A stretch of 64,000 nt of DNA. It comes from JACKNG01 sp040220855. GTDB taxonomy: Bacteria > Pseudomonadota > Gammaproteobacteria > Ga0077536. A program made the translations under genes and the position numbers. Below are positions 17,930-27,901 of this stretch, one piece after another. The notes under the pieces were generated by a model. It did no database searches and was not told where the DNA came from. It saw only the letters and a program-made list of their open reading frames with translations. Every line of letters begins with the position of its first letter. The first letter of the stretch is position 1. The stretch is taken from assembly GCA_040220855.1 (NCBI GenBank), contig JAVJVZ010000042.1, positions 1-64,000 on the forward strand. The letters run 5' to 3'.

Positions 17930-18895
17930 ATGGCCGCGGTCGAACCGACACCGGTGCGCCTCGCCGCACCGATGGCCCGCTACCTGGCCGCGACGCGGCC
18001 GGGCTTCCTCGGCATGACCGCGGCCGGCGCGCTGCTCGGCCTCGCCTGTGCCCATTCCTCCGGGATCGCGATCGATGCGGCCAAGGCAGTGCTCACCATG
18101 CTCTTTGCGCTCATCGCGCATGCCGGCGCCAATGTCCTGAACGACTACCACGATGCGCGCAACGGCAGCGATGCTGCCAACGCCGAGCGTTGCTTTCCTT
18201 ACACCGGTGGCAGCCGCATCATTCAGAACGGCGTGCTCACGGAAGCCGCCATGGGGCGCTTCGCCTGGCTGTTGCTCGCGAGCGTGGTGCCGGCCGGCCT
18301 GTGGCTGACCTGGCACGCCGGTGGTGCGCTGCTCGGCATCGGCCTCGCCGGGCTCGCCATCGGCTGGGCCTACTCGGCGCCGCCGTTCGCACTGATGTCC
18401 CGCGGGCTCGGAGAACTCGCCGTCGGCGCGGGATGGCTGCTCGTCGTGGTCGGTGCGGATTTCGTGCAGCGTGGCAGTTTCGCCGCGCTGCCGCTCGTCA
18501 CCGGGTTCGGCTTCGCGCTGCACGTCGCCGCGGTGCTGCTGGTCAACGAGTTTCCCGACGTCGCGGCCGATGCGCGCGCCGGCAAGCGCAATCTGGTGGT
18601 GCGCCTCGGTCCCGCGCGGGCTCGGCTGCTACCGCCGTCGTTACACCTGCTGGCCCATGCCTGGTTACTGGGCGGTGTGTTGCGTGGCGTGCTGCCGGTG
18701 CCGACCCTGCTCGCGCTCGCGGCCGCCGTGCCCGCGCTGCGCGGCGCCCGGGTGCTGGGGCGCGCGGCGGCACGGCCGTCCGCGCTGGAGCCGGCCATCG
18801 TCGCGACCATCGCCGCCGCGCTCGCCTACGGCGGACTGGTCGCACTGGGCCTGCTGCTGTCCACGTATCTGCCAGGTGCCGCGCTGCCGGGATGA
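17930..18895 (+). CDS. UbiA-family prenyltransferase (MenA-like)
   Basis: This is an integral membrane aromatic prenyltransferase of 321 residues. The first Asp-rich motif is NVLNDYHDARNGSDAAN, followed by the TGGSRIIQNG block typical of MenA-type 1,4-dihydroxy-2-naphthoate prenyltransferases; the second Asp motif is NEFPDVAADARAGKRNLVVRLG. Eight or so hydrophobic segments are visible. Other menaquinone genes are not in the window, so a role in another prenylated quinone or lipid cannot be excluded. The start is ATG 17930 (MAAVEPTPVRL); ribosome-binding signal is weak. fumC follows 31 bases later. Confidence 0.82.
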   Translation: MAAVEPTPVRLAAPMARYLAATRPGFLGMTAAGALLGLACAHSSGIAIDAAKAVLTMLFALIAHAGANVLNDYHDARNGSDAANAERCFPYTGGSRIIQNGVLTEAAMGRFAWLLLASVVPAGLWLTWHAGGALLGIGLAGLAIGWAYSAPPFALMSRGLGELAVGAGWLLVVVGADFVQRGSFAALPLVTGFGFALHVAAVLLVNEFPDVAADARAGKRNLVVRLGPARARLLPPSLHLLAHAWLLGGVLRGVLPVPTLLALAAAVPALRGARVLGRAAARPSALEPAIVATIAAALAYGGLVALGLLLSTYLPGAALPG

Positions 18896-18926
18896 AGCGG
18901 TGCCGCGCCCGGCGTATGCTGGCCGC

Positions 18927-20318
<1,392 letters not shown>

Positions 20319-20441
20319 GGCGCCAAGCGGTAGGGCGATCGCGCCGGGTGCCGTTTCCGACGCGTCCACGACCGGGCCATCGCCGCCATGCGCGGTGCGC
20401 CGCCCGCTGGCAGCCTCACACGCGCTGCGGCGCGGCGTCGG

Positions 20442-21203
20442 CTACTGCGCTACCCAGCCCCCGTCGACCGGCAATGCAACGCCGGTCACGTAGCTCGACT
20501 TCGCCGACAGCAGCCAGGCCACGGCGTCGCCGATCTCGTCCGGCTGCGCAACGCGCTTCATCGGCGTCGCGCCGATCATCTGTTCGCGAATCTTGGCGCT
20601 TGCCTCGGTCACGCGGTCGAGCATCGGCGTCTCGATGAATCCCGGACAGACCGCGTTGACGCGGATGTTGCGCGCGGCGTACTCGAGCGCCACGGTCTTG
20701 GTCAGGCCGACCACGCCGTGCTTGGCCGAGTTGTAGCCGGCCGCACCCGGAATACCGATGAGGCCGGCAGCGGAGGCGGTGCTGACGATACTGCCGCCGC
20801 CGTCCTGTTTGACCATCTGCGCGACCTCCGCCTTCATGCAGTGATAGACGCCGGTGAGGTTGATGCGAATGACGCGTTCCCACTCGGCCGGCGCGAGGTC
20901 GAGGATCTTGGCCGTCGGGCCCTCGATGCCGGCATTGTTGAAGGCGCCGTCGAGCTTGCCGTGCCGGGCGACGATGCCGGCCACGAGTGCCTCGACCGCG
21001 GCATAGTCGCCGACGTCGCAGTGCTGGTACTCGGCACGTCCGCCGGCGGCCGTGATGGTGGCGACGGACTCCGCGCCGGCGGCATCGGCGACGTCGGCGA
21101 TGACGATGTGGGCGCCTTCAGCAGCGCAGATGCGGGCCGTGGCGCGGCCGATGCCGGTGCTGCCGCCGGTGACGAGTACGACGTGATCGTTGAGCAAACC
21201 CAT
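20442..21203 (-). CDS. SDR family oxidoreductase
   Basis: This is a classical short-chain dehydrogenase/reductase of 253 residues. The NAD(P) motif is TGGSTGIGRATA, the structural motif NNAG is present (GAFNNAGIEG), and the catalytic Ser...Tyr-x3-Lys is STASAAG...YNSAKHG. VCPGFIETPML and the C-terminal ALPVDGGWVAQ complete the fold. Asp in IVIADVADAAG after strand 2 suggests NAD(H) preference. It is monocistronic, convergent with fumC and divergent from the alpha/beta hydrolase. Substrate unknown. Confidence 0.92.
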   Translation of the reverse strand: MGLLNDHVVLVTGGSTGIGRATARICAAEGAHIVIADVADAAGAESVATITAAGGRAEYQHCDVGDYAAVEALVAGIVARHGKLDGAFNNAGIEGPTAKILDLAPAEWERVIRINLTGVYHCMKAEVAQMVKQDGGGSIVSTASAAGLIGIPGAAGYNSAKHGVVGLTKTVALEYAARNIRVNAVCPGFIETPMLDRVTEASAKIREQMIGATPMKRVAQPDEIGDAVAWLLSAKSSYVTGVALPVDGGWVAQ

Positions 21204-21438
21204 GCCTGGTGTTCTCCCCTGGTGGTCGGTGCGTTGCGCCGGTGCCGTGAATGGCGCTCCGTGCCGGCACCGGTGACGTCCGCCGTACGGCGCCGGTCAT
21301 CGCTGCCGGGCGACGCCTGCACGGCCGGCCGCCGCCGATTGTAGACCGGACCGAGTGCATGACGCGCGGTGACGTTGACCGTACCCGCAAGCTTGCGGTC
21401 TGATGCGGGTGTCGGCCGTCTGCAGCAGGATATTTCGC

Positions 21439-22329
21439 ATGCCGTACCGTCACCTCGACAGCCAGGAAGCGATCGACGCCGAGTACCAGATCGAGCGCCG
21501 CGTGCCGGACGCGCGCGATTGGCTCGAGTTCTATCTCGCCGCGAGCGCGCAGGCGCGGCGCGAGCTCGCCGCCGAGTTCGACGTACGCTTCGGGCCGACC
21601 CGTGCCGAGACGCTCGACATCTTCCCCGCCGCTGCCGGCGCGCCGGTCGTGGTGTTCATCCACGGCGGCTACTGGCGGCGGCTGCACGCGCGCGACTTCA
21701 GTTTCGTCGCCCGCGGACTGGTCGGCCACGGGGTGACCACGGTGGTGACCAACTACGCGCTCTGCCCTGCCGTCACCATCGCCGAGATCACGCGCCAGAG
21801 CCGTGCGGCGGTCGCGTGGCTGTACCACAACATCGCGCGCCACGGCGGCGATCCGGGACGTATCGTGGTCGCCGGCCACTCGGCGGGCGGCCACCAGGTC
21901 GCGCGCCTGCTGCAGACCGCCTGGGTCGACGACTATGGCCTGCCGGCCGATGTCATCAAGGGCGGCTACGCGCTCAGCGGGCTGTTCGACCTGGAGCCGC
22001 TGCGCTGGTCGTGGCTGCAGCCGGTGCTGCAGCTCGACGAGGGGCTGGTCGCGCGCGAGAGTCCGTGCCGGCACATCCCGCACGCGGCGCCACCCCTGGT
22101 TGCCGAGGTCGGCGGCGCGGAGTCCGACGAGTTCCATCGCCAGTCGCGCGAGTTCGTCGCCGCGTGGAATGCGGCCGGACTCGCCGGCGACTACCGCACG
22201 CTCGGCGACTGTCATCATTTCAACCTGATCGCGAGCCTGAACGAGCCGGATGGTGCGCTGACCCAGCGTCTGCTCGATTTCGTCGGCTCGTGTGCGCCGG
22301 CGCGTGCCGGCGAGGAGGGAGACACATGA
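21439..22329 (+). CDS. Alpha/beta hydrolase (esterase/kynurenine-formamidase-like)
   Basis: This is a 296-residue hydrolase with the oxyanion-hole motif HGGYW (residues 75-79) and nucleophile motif GHSAGG with S148, typical of the BD-FAE / kynurenine formamidase branch. DCHHFNLI near the C-terminus supplies the probable catalytic His. ATG 21439 is preferred because CAGCAGGA lies just upstream; the frame is open to 21403. It overlaps the following SnoaL-like gene by four bases (ATGA). A formamidase or carboxylesterase role is possible; no tryptophan-pathway gene is adjacent. Confidence 0.85.
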   Translation: MPYRHLDSQEAIDAEYQIERRVPDARDWLEFYLAASAQARRELAAEFDVRFGPTRAETLDIFPAAAGAPVVVFIHGGYWRRLHARDFSFVARGLVGHGVTTVVTNYALCPAVTIAEITRQSRAAVAWLYHNIARHGGDPGRIVVAGHSAGGHQVARLLQTAWVDDYGLPADVIKGGYALSGLFDLEPLRWSWLQPVLQLDEGLVARESPCRHIPHAAPPLVAEVGGAESDEFHRQSREFVAAWNAAGLAGDYRTLGDCHHFNLIASLNEPDGALTQRLLDFVGSCAPARAGEEGDT

Positions 22330-22814
22330 ACACGGTGGAGGAACGGCTCGCGGCACTCGAGCGCGAGGTCGCGGCACTGCGCGCGGACAACGACATCCGC
22401 GCGGTCCTGTCCCATTACGCCATCGGGGTCGACGAGAAGCGCCCGCACCTGTTGCGCGAACTGTTCGCCGACGACGCCGTGCTCGGCGTGCCGGCGTGGT
22501 CGGTCGAGGTGCACGGCGTCGACGCCATCATGCAGTTCTTCGAGAACTACTGGGGACGCTTCGACAACCCGCGCCGCTACTACGCGAACGAGGACATCCG
22601 CGTCGACGGTGAGCGCGCGAGTGCCTTCATGTACTGGCACGTCACGCAGGAACTCGCCGCCGACTCGGTGCTCGGCTGGGGCACCTACGAATGGGCTTTC
22701 AGGCGCCGCCCCGGCGATGGGCGCTGGCTGATCGAGCGCGAGATCGTGCACATCCGCGCGATGACCACGCTCGCCGCCGGCTGGGCCGGCCAGGGCGCGC
22801 CGATGCAATTGTGA
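22326..22814 (+). CDS. SnoaL-like / NTF2-fold protein
   Basis: This 162-residue protein starts with a helix rich in Glu/Leu (EERLAALEREVAALRADNDIRAVLSHY) followed by the cone-shaped NTF2-like fold signature (FADDAVLGVP, IMQFFENYWG, GRWLIEREIVHI). Proteins of this fold act as isomerases, dehydratases or have no enzyme activity. The start codon overlaps the stop of the hydrolase, so both are translated from one message and probably work on the same substrate. Confidence 0.8.
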   Translation: MNTVEERLAALEREVAALRADNDIRAVLSHYAIGVDEKRPHLLRELFADDAVLGVPAWSVEVHGVDAIMQFFENYWGRFDNPRRYYANEDIRVDGERASAFMYWHVTQELAADSVLGWGTYEWAFRRRPGDGRWLIEREIVHIRAMTTLAAGWAGQGAPMQL

Positions 22815-22851
22815 ACGGCCCGCGCCAGGCCGGCGCCGCGAGGTGCCGCGC

Positions 22852-23937
22852 TCAGGGGCGGAGGTCCGCCACGCGCGGCATCACTTCCTGCGCGAACAAA
22901 CCCATCGACTCGCGCCAGGCTTCGGCCTGCTCGACGTAGTCGGTGCCGAGCAGCACCAGCGTGCCGAAGCCGCCGAGTTCGTCGTACATCGCGGAGAGCT
23001 TCTGCGTGACGGTCTCGGGCGAGCCGACCAGCCAGTTGTGGCGGGCGAGGTAGGCGGCGTCGACGTCGGCGTCGGCGACGGCCGGGTCGTGCTTGAGGAA
23101 GTCGAGGAACTTGAAGGCGCGGAACAGCGGCAGCAGGTGCTCGGTCCACAGGCGCCCGAGGCCACCCTCGACGGCGAGCTTCATCGCCGCGTCGTCGGTC
23201 TCGGCCACGCATACCTCGCGGCTGACGCGCCACTCGCCACGGTCGGCGACCCGACCGGTGCTCTCGGCGCCGGCGACGACCGCGTCCCAGTGCCCGCGCA
23301 CGTAGCCCGTGTTGAGATTGAGGCTCATCGGCATGAAGCCGCGCTCGCCGCACAGGCGCAACGTATCGGAATTGGCATTCAGGCCGGACAGGCTGATCGG
23401 TGGGTGCGGGCGTTGCAGCGGCTTGAGGTGCGCGCGCATCGTCTCGACCAGGTCCGGCGCCGGCTTGCGCACCGTCCAGTACTTGCCGCGATGCTCGAAT
23501 TCCTCCTCGTCGCCCCACAGGCGCAGGATGATCTCGAGGGCCTCCTTGAGCATGTGCCGATGCTCGCCCTTCATGCCGTCGATGCCGAACATCGCCCAGT
23601 CGCTCGGCAGGCCGCCCGCGGCAATGCCGAAGTTGTAGCGCCCCTGGCCGAGGTGATCGAGCATGGCGGCGCGGTTGGCGAGCTCGGCGGGGTGGTGGTA
23701 AGGCAGCAGGAAGCCGCCGGTGCCGAGCCGGATACGCGAGGTTTCGCGAAAAGCCTGCGCGATGAGCAGGTCCGGCGCCGGGTGCGGCTCCCACGGACAG
23801 GTATGGTGCTCGCCGACCCAGGCTTCCGCGTAGCCGAATTCATCGGCCCAGCGCAGCGTCCCGAGGTCCCATTCGTGGCCCGCGTAGAGCTCGCGCTCGG
23901 GCGGGTGCGAAGGCATCATGAAGTAGCCGAGTTGCAT
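22852..23937 (-). CDS. Luciferase-like (LLM class) flavin-dependent monooxygenase
   Basis: This is a 361-residue bacterial-luciferase-like TIM-barrel oxidoreductase that uses reduced flavin. Typical blocks are WADEFGYAEAWVGEHHT, RIRLGTGGFLLPYHHPAELANR, LDHLGQGRYNFGIAAGG and PPISLSGLNANSDT. It starts at ATG 23937 and ends 37 bases from the convergent SnoaL-like gene. Divergent to the amidohydrolase. Two more LLM genes lie at 42.3 and 44.4 kb, and this one most resembles the 44.4 kb gene in its N-terminal pattern. Substrate unknown. Confidence 0.9.
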   Translation of the reverse strand: MQLGYFMMPSHPPERELYAGHEWDLGTLRWADEFGYAEAWVGEHHTCPWEPHPAPDLLIAQAFRETSRIRLGTGGFLLPYHHPAELANRAAMLDHLGQGRYNFGIAAGGLPSDWAMFGIDGMKGEHRHMLKEALEIILRLWGDEEEFEHRGKYWTVRKPAPDLVETMRAHLKPLQRPHPPISLSGLNANSDTLRLCGERGFMPMSLNLNTGYVRGHWDAVVAGAESTGRVADRGEWRVSREVCVAETDDAAMKLAVEGGLGRLWTEHLLPLFRAFKFLDFLKHDPAVADADVDAAYLARHNWLVGSPETVTQKLSAMYDELGGFGTLVLLGTDYVEQAEAWRESMGLFAQEVMPRVADLRP

Positions 23938-24065
23938 CTGTATCTCCCCGTGGTCGAAACGCTACCCGTGGCGGTGGCGGCTCTGCGAACCTATCATCAG
24001 GGCTGGGGCTGTCAACCGGCAGGGTGCCGGCGGCGGTCCATGCCGATCATGGGGAGGGCAGGTTG

Positions 24066-25814
24066 ATGGCGCAGTTCGATACCTTGATTCGCAGAGGTCT
24101 GGTGGTCGATGGCAGTGGCGCGTCAGCGGCGGTCGGTGACGTCGCGATCCGCGACGGCCGCATCGTCGAGGTGGGGAAGGTCAGCGGCAGCGCGGCGCAG
24201 GTCATCGATGCCGATGGACTGGTCGTCACGCCGGGCTGGGTCGACATCCACACGCATTACGATGGCCAGGCGAGCTGGGACCCCGAGCTCTCGCAGTCGC
24301 TGCGCCACGGCGTGACGACGGCGGTCATGGGCAATTGCGGCGTCGGCTTCGCGCCCGCGGTGCCGGCCAGGCGCGACTGGCTGATCGGCCTGATGGAAGG
24401 CGTCGAAGACATCCCGGGCGATTCGCTGCGTGCCGGCATGCGCTGGGAATGGGAGAGCTTCCCGGAGTATCTCGACGCCCTCGATCGCACACCGCGGACC
24501 TTCGACCTCGCCGCCTTCCTCGCGCATGGCGCACTGCGCGCCTACGTGATGGGTGAACGCGGCGCGGCCAACGAGCCGGCCACGGCGGATGACCTGGCGC
24601 GCATGGCCGCGCTCACTACCGCGGCGCTGGACGCCGGTGCGGTCGGCCTGTCGAGTTCGCGCACCGCCGTGCACATCGCGGCCGATGGCCGCCCGGTACC
24701 GGGCACCTTCGCCGCCAGCGAGGAACTCGTCGCGCTTGCACGCGCCGTCCGCGCCAGCGGCCACGGGCTGATCGAGATGGTCAATCCCGGCGTCATCGGC
24801 GAGGACTGCACCGGCCTCGACGCCGACATGGCAATGATGCGCGAGGTCGCCGCGGCGGGTGGCGTGCCGGTCATGTTCCTGCTGCTGCAGCACAACACCG
24901 ACGGCGGGCAATGGCGTCGCCAGCTCGCCGTCTGCGAAGAAGCTGCACGCGCCGGTGAGCGCCTCATTCCGCAGGTCGCCGGCCGGCCGATTTCGATCCT
25001 GTTCAGCTTCGAGGGCGAGCACCCGTGGCGATTCATGCCGAGTTACCAGGCGATTGCGGACAAGCCGTTCGCCGAGCGCTACGCAGCGCTCTCCGACCCG
25101 GCGATGCGTGCGCGCCTGCTCGCCGAGGAGGATCCCAACGACACCGGCTTCTCGCTCATCTACAAGAATCCCACGCTGTGGGACTACACCTATGTCGCTG
25201 GCGACCCGATCGACTACACGCCGCCGGACGACCTCAGCGTCGCGGCCATCGCGCGACGCCGCGGTGAGAGCCCCTGGGCGACCGCCTACGATCTCCTGCT
25301 CGAGAACGAAGGCCGCGCCTTCCTGACGCATTTCGGCGTCAACTACGCGGAGCGCTCACCGCAGGCGCTGAACGAGATGCTGCGCCATCCGCTCGGCGTG
25401 CTCGGCCTCAGTGACGCCGGCGCCCACGTGCGCTTCATCGCCGATGCCGGCGTGCATACCTACATGCTGACGCGCTGGGTCCGCGACACCGCGGCCGGGG
25501 ATCCCTTGCACCTCCCGCTCGAAGCCGTGGTACGCAAGCTCACCGCGGCGAACGCGGAACTGTTCGGCTTTGCCGATCGCGGGCGCATCGCTCCCGGCCT
25601 GCGTGCGGACATCAACCTCATCGAACTCGATCGCCTGCGTGCCCACCTGCCGCGCATGCGCTACGACCTGCCGGCCGGCCTGCCGCGGCTGGTGCAGGCG
25701 GTGGACGGCTATGTCGCGACGCTGGTGCGCGGCGAGGTCGTGCAGGAAGCGGGCGAGCTGACCGGCGCGCGCCCGGGACGCGTGCTGCGCGGCGGGCGGC
25801 ACGCACACACCTGA
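24066..25814 (+). CDS. Amidohydrolase, N-acyl-D-amino-acid deacylase family
   Basis: This 582-residue metal-dependent hydrolase has an N-terminal beta-sandwich piece (FDTLIRRGLVVDGSG), the metal motif HTHYD (H62, H64), and MGNCGVGFAP, both typical of D-aminoacylase / dihydroorotase-like family III amidohydrolases. GLSDAGAHVRFIADAG near residue 450 carries the catalytic Asp, and RGRIAPGLRADINLI is the C-terminal composite-domain return. ATG 24066 is preceded by GGGAGGGCAGG. A paralogue lies at 36.2-37.9 kb. The true substrate is unknown. Confidence 0.9.
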   Translation: MAQFDTLIRRGLVVDGSGASAAVGDVAIRDGRIVEVGKVSGSAAQVIDADGLVVTPGWVDIHTHYDGQASWDPELSQSLRHGVTTAVMGNCGVGFAPAVPARRDWLIGLMEGVEDIPGDSLRAGMRWEWESFPEYLDALDRTPRTFDLAAFLAHGALRAYVMGERGAANEPATADDLARMAALTTAALDAGAVGLSSSRTAVHIAADGRPVPGTFAASEELVALARAVRASGHGLIEMVNPGVIGEDCTGLDADMAMMREVAAAGGVPVMFLLLQHNTDGGQWRRQLAVCEEAARAGERLIPQVAGRPISILFSFEGEHPWRFMPSYQAIADKPFAERYAALSDPAMRARLLAEEDPNDTGFSLIYKNPTLWDYTYVAGDPIDYTPPDDLSVAAIARRRGESPWATAYDLLLENEGRAFLTHFGVNYAERSPQALNEMLRHPLGVLGLSDAGAHVRFIADAGVHTYMLTRWVRDTAAGDPLHLPLEAVVRKLTAANAELFGFADRGRIAPGLRADINLIELDRLRAHLPRMRYDLPAGLPRLVQAVDGYVATLVRGEVVQEAGELTGARPGRVLRGGRHAHT

Positions 25815-25841
25815 GGGAAGGAAACCGCGGCGCCTGGTCAG

Positions 25842-25910
25842 CGTTCGTTCCCTCCCGAACGGCAGCGATTGGTCGACCCCCGACCCCTCCGTCCCCGCAT
25901 CGGGACGGAG
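25842..25910. terminator. Hairpins between convergent genes
   Basis: Two stem-loops lie between the amidohydrolase stop and the end of the minus-strand amine operon: arms CGTTCG/CGAACG at 25842-25861 and a 9-bp perfect stem CTCCGTCCC/GGGACGGAG at 25887-25910. No T-run is adjacent, so they may act as bidirectional RNA 3' ends or weak terminators. Confidence 0.4.
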
Positions 25911-25947
25911 AGGCCAGCGGTTGATTCCTCCGTGCCCGTTGCCGGGG

Positions 25948-26820
25948 CTACACGTCGAGGCCGGCGGCGCGGGCGGCCTCGCGATCGGCCGGCTGCTGCC
26001 ACTGCGGCGTCTCGTCGCGCGGCTGGCGGGTGTCGCGCGCCTCGGTCGAGCTGGCCTCGGCGCGCCAGGCGTCGTCGCCCCATTGGTTGGGCAGCTCAAT
26101 CAGGCCACCCGGCTCGCGCAGGCGCGCGAACCCGGCCAGCGCGCCCGCGATCACCGCGCGCTGATCGGCGCGGTCGAACGGCTTGCCGGCGGTATGGCCG
26201 AGCGGATAGTCGACGAAGGCTGCGCGTGGCGGACGGCCGGCGGCGAGGATGTCGCGCGCGGCGCCGAGTACCAGCGTCGGGATACCGTTGGCTTCGAGGT
26301 GACGGGCGACCAGACACACGGTCTGGTGGCACACCGGTCACATCGCGACGAGCAGTGCGCAGTCGATGTCCTGTTGCCGGAACGCCGCGAGTGCGGCCGG
26401 TGCGGTTTCCTCGCGCACGCGGCGCTGCGAATAGACGCCACCCATGCAGCTGAGCACGTCGTCGGCCAGGGCGCCGATCGTGCCGTCGGCAGCGAGCTCG
26501 CGCAGCGTACCGAGCGGGAAGATGGTGTCCGGATCCTGCCTGGCGTCGACGAGGTAGTTCTCGGTGATGTGCGAGAAGCGGACGTCTTCGCGCGCGGTGG
26601 CGGTGGGAATGGCCCGAATCGAGGTGTCGTCCTTGTAGTGGTAGGCGCGCTGGCCGAGCGCATAGGCGCCGGACGTCGACAGCAGGCCGACGCGCGCGGC
26701 GTCGAGCGGCTTGTCGAGTGCTTGCCAGGGCGGCGCGTCCTCGGCCACGTACCAGCGGTAGGGCGTGTACCCGAGCTGTTCGTAACGCTGACGGATGGCA
26801 TCCATGTAGTTCACGGGCAT
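25948..26820 (-). CDS. Predicted selenoprotein, glycine/D-proline reductase B-like, with in-frame UGA
   Basis: I read this as one gene of 290 residues with selenocysteine encoded by UGA at 26338-26340 (residue 161). Before the UGA, GLLSTSGAY, RFSHITENY and FPLGTLRELAADGTIG are typical of the GrdB/PrdB-like (selenoprotein B) family; after it, CHQTVCLVARHLEANGIPTLVLG continues the same fold without a shift. The UGA stands in the motif U161-P-V-C164-H-Q-T, a UxxC redox motif. The start ATG at 26820 follows AGGAGG by 7 bases. The gene is 33 bases after the cytochrome gene of the aau operon. It may be a thiol/selenol reductase or hydrolase partner; no glycine reductase A or C genes are present. 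Standard callers will split it into 160- and 128-residue pieces. A pseudogene or sequencing error is the alternative. Confidence 0.8.
26309..26327 (-). promoter_or_regulatory. Candidate bacterial SECIS hairpin
   Basis: In the mRNA, 10 bases after the UGA begins a perfect 7-bp stem (ACCAGAC / GUCUGGU) closed by the 5-base loop CGUGU. The loop starts 17 bases after the UGA and has G as its second base, as bacterial SECIS models require. A short lower pairing GGTG (26332-26335) with CACC (26298-26301) could extend it. It would recruit SelB. Confidence 0.65.
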
Positions 26821-26853
26821 GCAGGATCCTCCTGGAGGTTGTTCACGCGCCGC

Positions 26854-27318
26854 TCACGGCGCGGCGCTGGCACGGCCCTCGCTGGCAGCGAGATCCGCCA
26901 GTGCCTGCGCGCGCAGCGCGCCGAGGTCGCCGGGCCGCGCCGCGCGCAGCCGGCCGATCTCCGCGGCGGTGTAGGGGGTGAAGTCGTCCGGCAGGCCGGC
27001 GGCATCCATGCGCGGCAGCAGCCAGTTGATCAGCGCGGCGAGGGCGGCGTCGTCGAGCGGCGCCTGGGCGACGCCCGCGACCTGGACGAGGAAGGCGCGC
27101 CCGCTCGGTACACGGGCGAAGCGCCCGATCACGCCGCGCATGTCCGGCACGCCGTTGCGTGCACTGCCGCTGCCGTCCTCGCGGTGGCAGCCGAGGCAGT
27201 GTTGCAGGTAGTCGAGCTCGGGCGGCTGCGCCTGCGCCACGCCCGCGAGCGCGAGCGCGACGAACCATGCCAGGTGTCGCGCGCGGGGACGCCGCGCAGA
27301 GGCGCGCTCGGCCGCCAT
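26854..27318 (-). CDS. Periplasmic c-type cytochrome of the aau operon
   Basis: This 154-residue protein has a signal peptide (RARHLAWFVALALAGVAQAQ) and one heme-binding motif C41-L-G-C44-H45; VPDM downstream offers a methionine as sixth ligand. The start is ATG 27318, which is 5 bases after the aauA stop; the frame is open further upstream inside aauA. It is the likely electron acceptor of, or electron carrier from, the amine dehydrogenase. A cytochrome gene directly after the light-chain gene is known in aromatic amine and methylamine clusters. Confidence 0.85.
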   Translation of the reverse strand: MAAERASARRPRARHLAWFVALALAGVAQAQPPELDYLQHCLGCHREDGSGSARNGVPDMRGVIGRFARVPSGRAFLVQVAGVAQAPLDDAALAALINWLLPRMDAAGLPDDFTPYTAAEIGRLRAARPGDLGALRAQALADLAASEGRASAAP

Positions 27319-27323
27319 GCGGC

Positions 27324-27860
27324 TCAGCCGCCGGCGCTGCCCGACTGGCCGAGGATCACAGACACCGTGCAGTGATACACGCTGCTCTCGTTGCCCATGC
27401 ACCAGTTGATGTCATTGTGCACGCCCATGCGGTAGCCGGGGCGCTCGCCCTCGTTCTCGTTGCAGAAGCAGCGGCCACACGAGGCCGAGCCGCAGCAGTC
27501 GTTGTAGCTGACCAGGTAGTCCTTGCCATCCTCGGGATTGTGGCAGGTACCGATCCAGGTCACCGAGGACGGCTCGGTGCCGGGCGGGCAGCTCGTGATG
27601 GTGCCGCCGCAGCAGGTGCACAGGTGGCCATCGAGCGCGCAATAGCGCCAGTACTCGCAGCGCTGCGGGTCGAGCGGATCGTGCTTGCCGTCGCTCACCG
27701 CGCCGTGCTGCGCACGTGGGCTGCGGTCGAACGGCAGAACCGGCAGCACGAAGGCGGTGCCGACCAGCACGCGGCCGATGCGCAGCAACGCGCTGCGGCG
27801 CGAGGTCTGCTGGGCCACGGCGCGCGCCTTGCGCTCGATGAACTCGTCTAACCATTTCAT
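27324..27860 (-). CDS. aauA: Aromatic amine dehydrogenase light chain (TTQ subunit)
   Basis: This is the small subunit (178 residues) of a tryptophan tryptophylquinone amine dehydrogenase, which oxidises primary amines to aldehydes plus ammonia in the periplasm. A twin-arginine signal (TSRRSALLRIG) is at residues 19-29. The two cofactor tryptophans are W102 (TWIGTCHNP) and W153 (INWCMGN), 51 residues apart as in the characterised enzymes, and the catalytic Asp is D121 (YNDCCG), 19 after the first Trp. Fourteen cysteines in the mature part can form the usual disulfides. HNPEDGKDYLVSY and the ERPGYR...HND stretch look closer to aromatic amine dehydrogenase than to methylamine dehydrogenase; the exact amine is not certain. 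Confidence 0.93.
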   Translation of the reverse strand: MKWLDEFIERKARAVAQQTSRRSALLRIGRVLVGTAFVLPVLPFDRSPRAQHGAVSDGKHDPLDPQRCEYWRYCALDGHLCTCCGGTITSCPPGTEPSSVTWIGTCHNPEDGKDYLVSYNDCCGSASCGRCFCNENEGERPGYRMGVHNDINWCMGNESSVYHCTVSVILGQSGSAGG

Positions 27861-27901
27861 ATGCGACTACTCCCGACTTCGCTTGCCGCCGCTGCGCGGC
27901 G

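Noticed and set aside
26332..26343. Treating the UGA in the GrdB-like gene as a normal stop with a GTG restart downstream
   Set aside because: No ribosome-binding site precedes the GTG at 26334, and the restart would cut the UxxC motif; recoding fits better, though a sequencing error cannot be excluded without reads.
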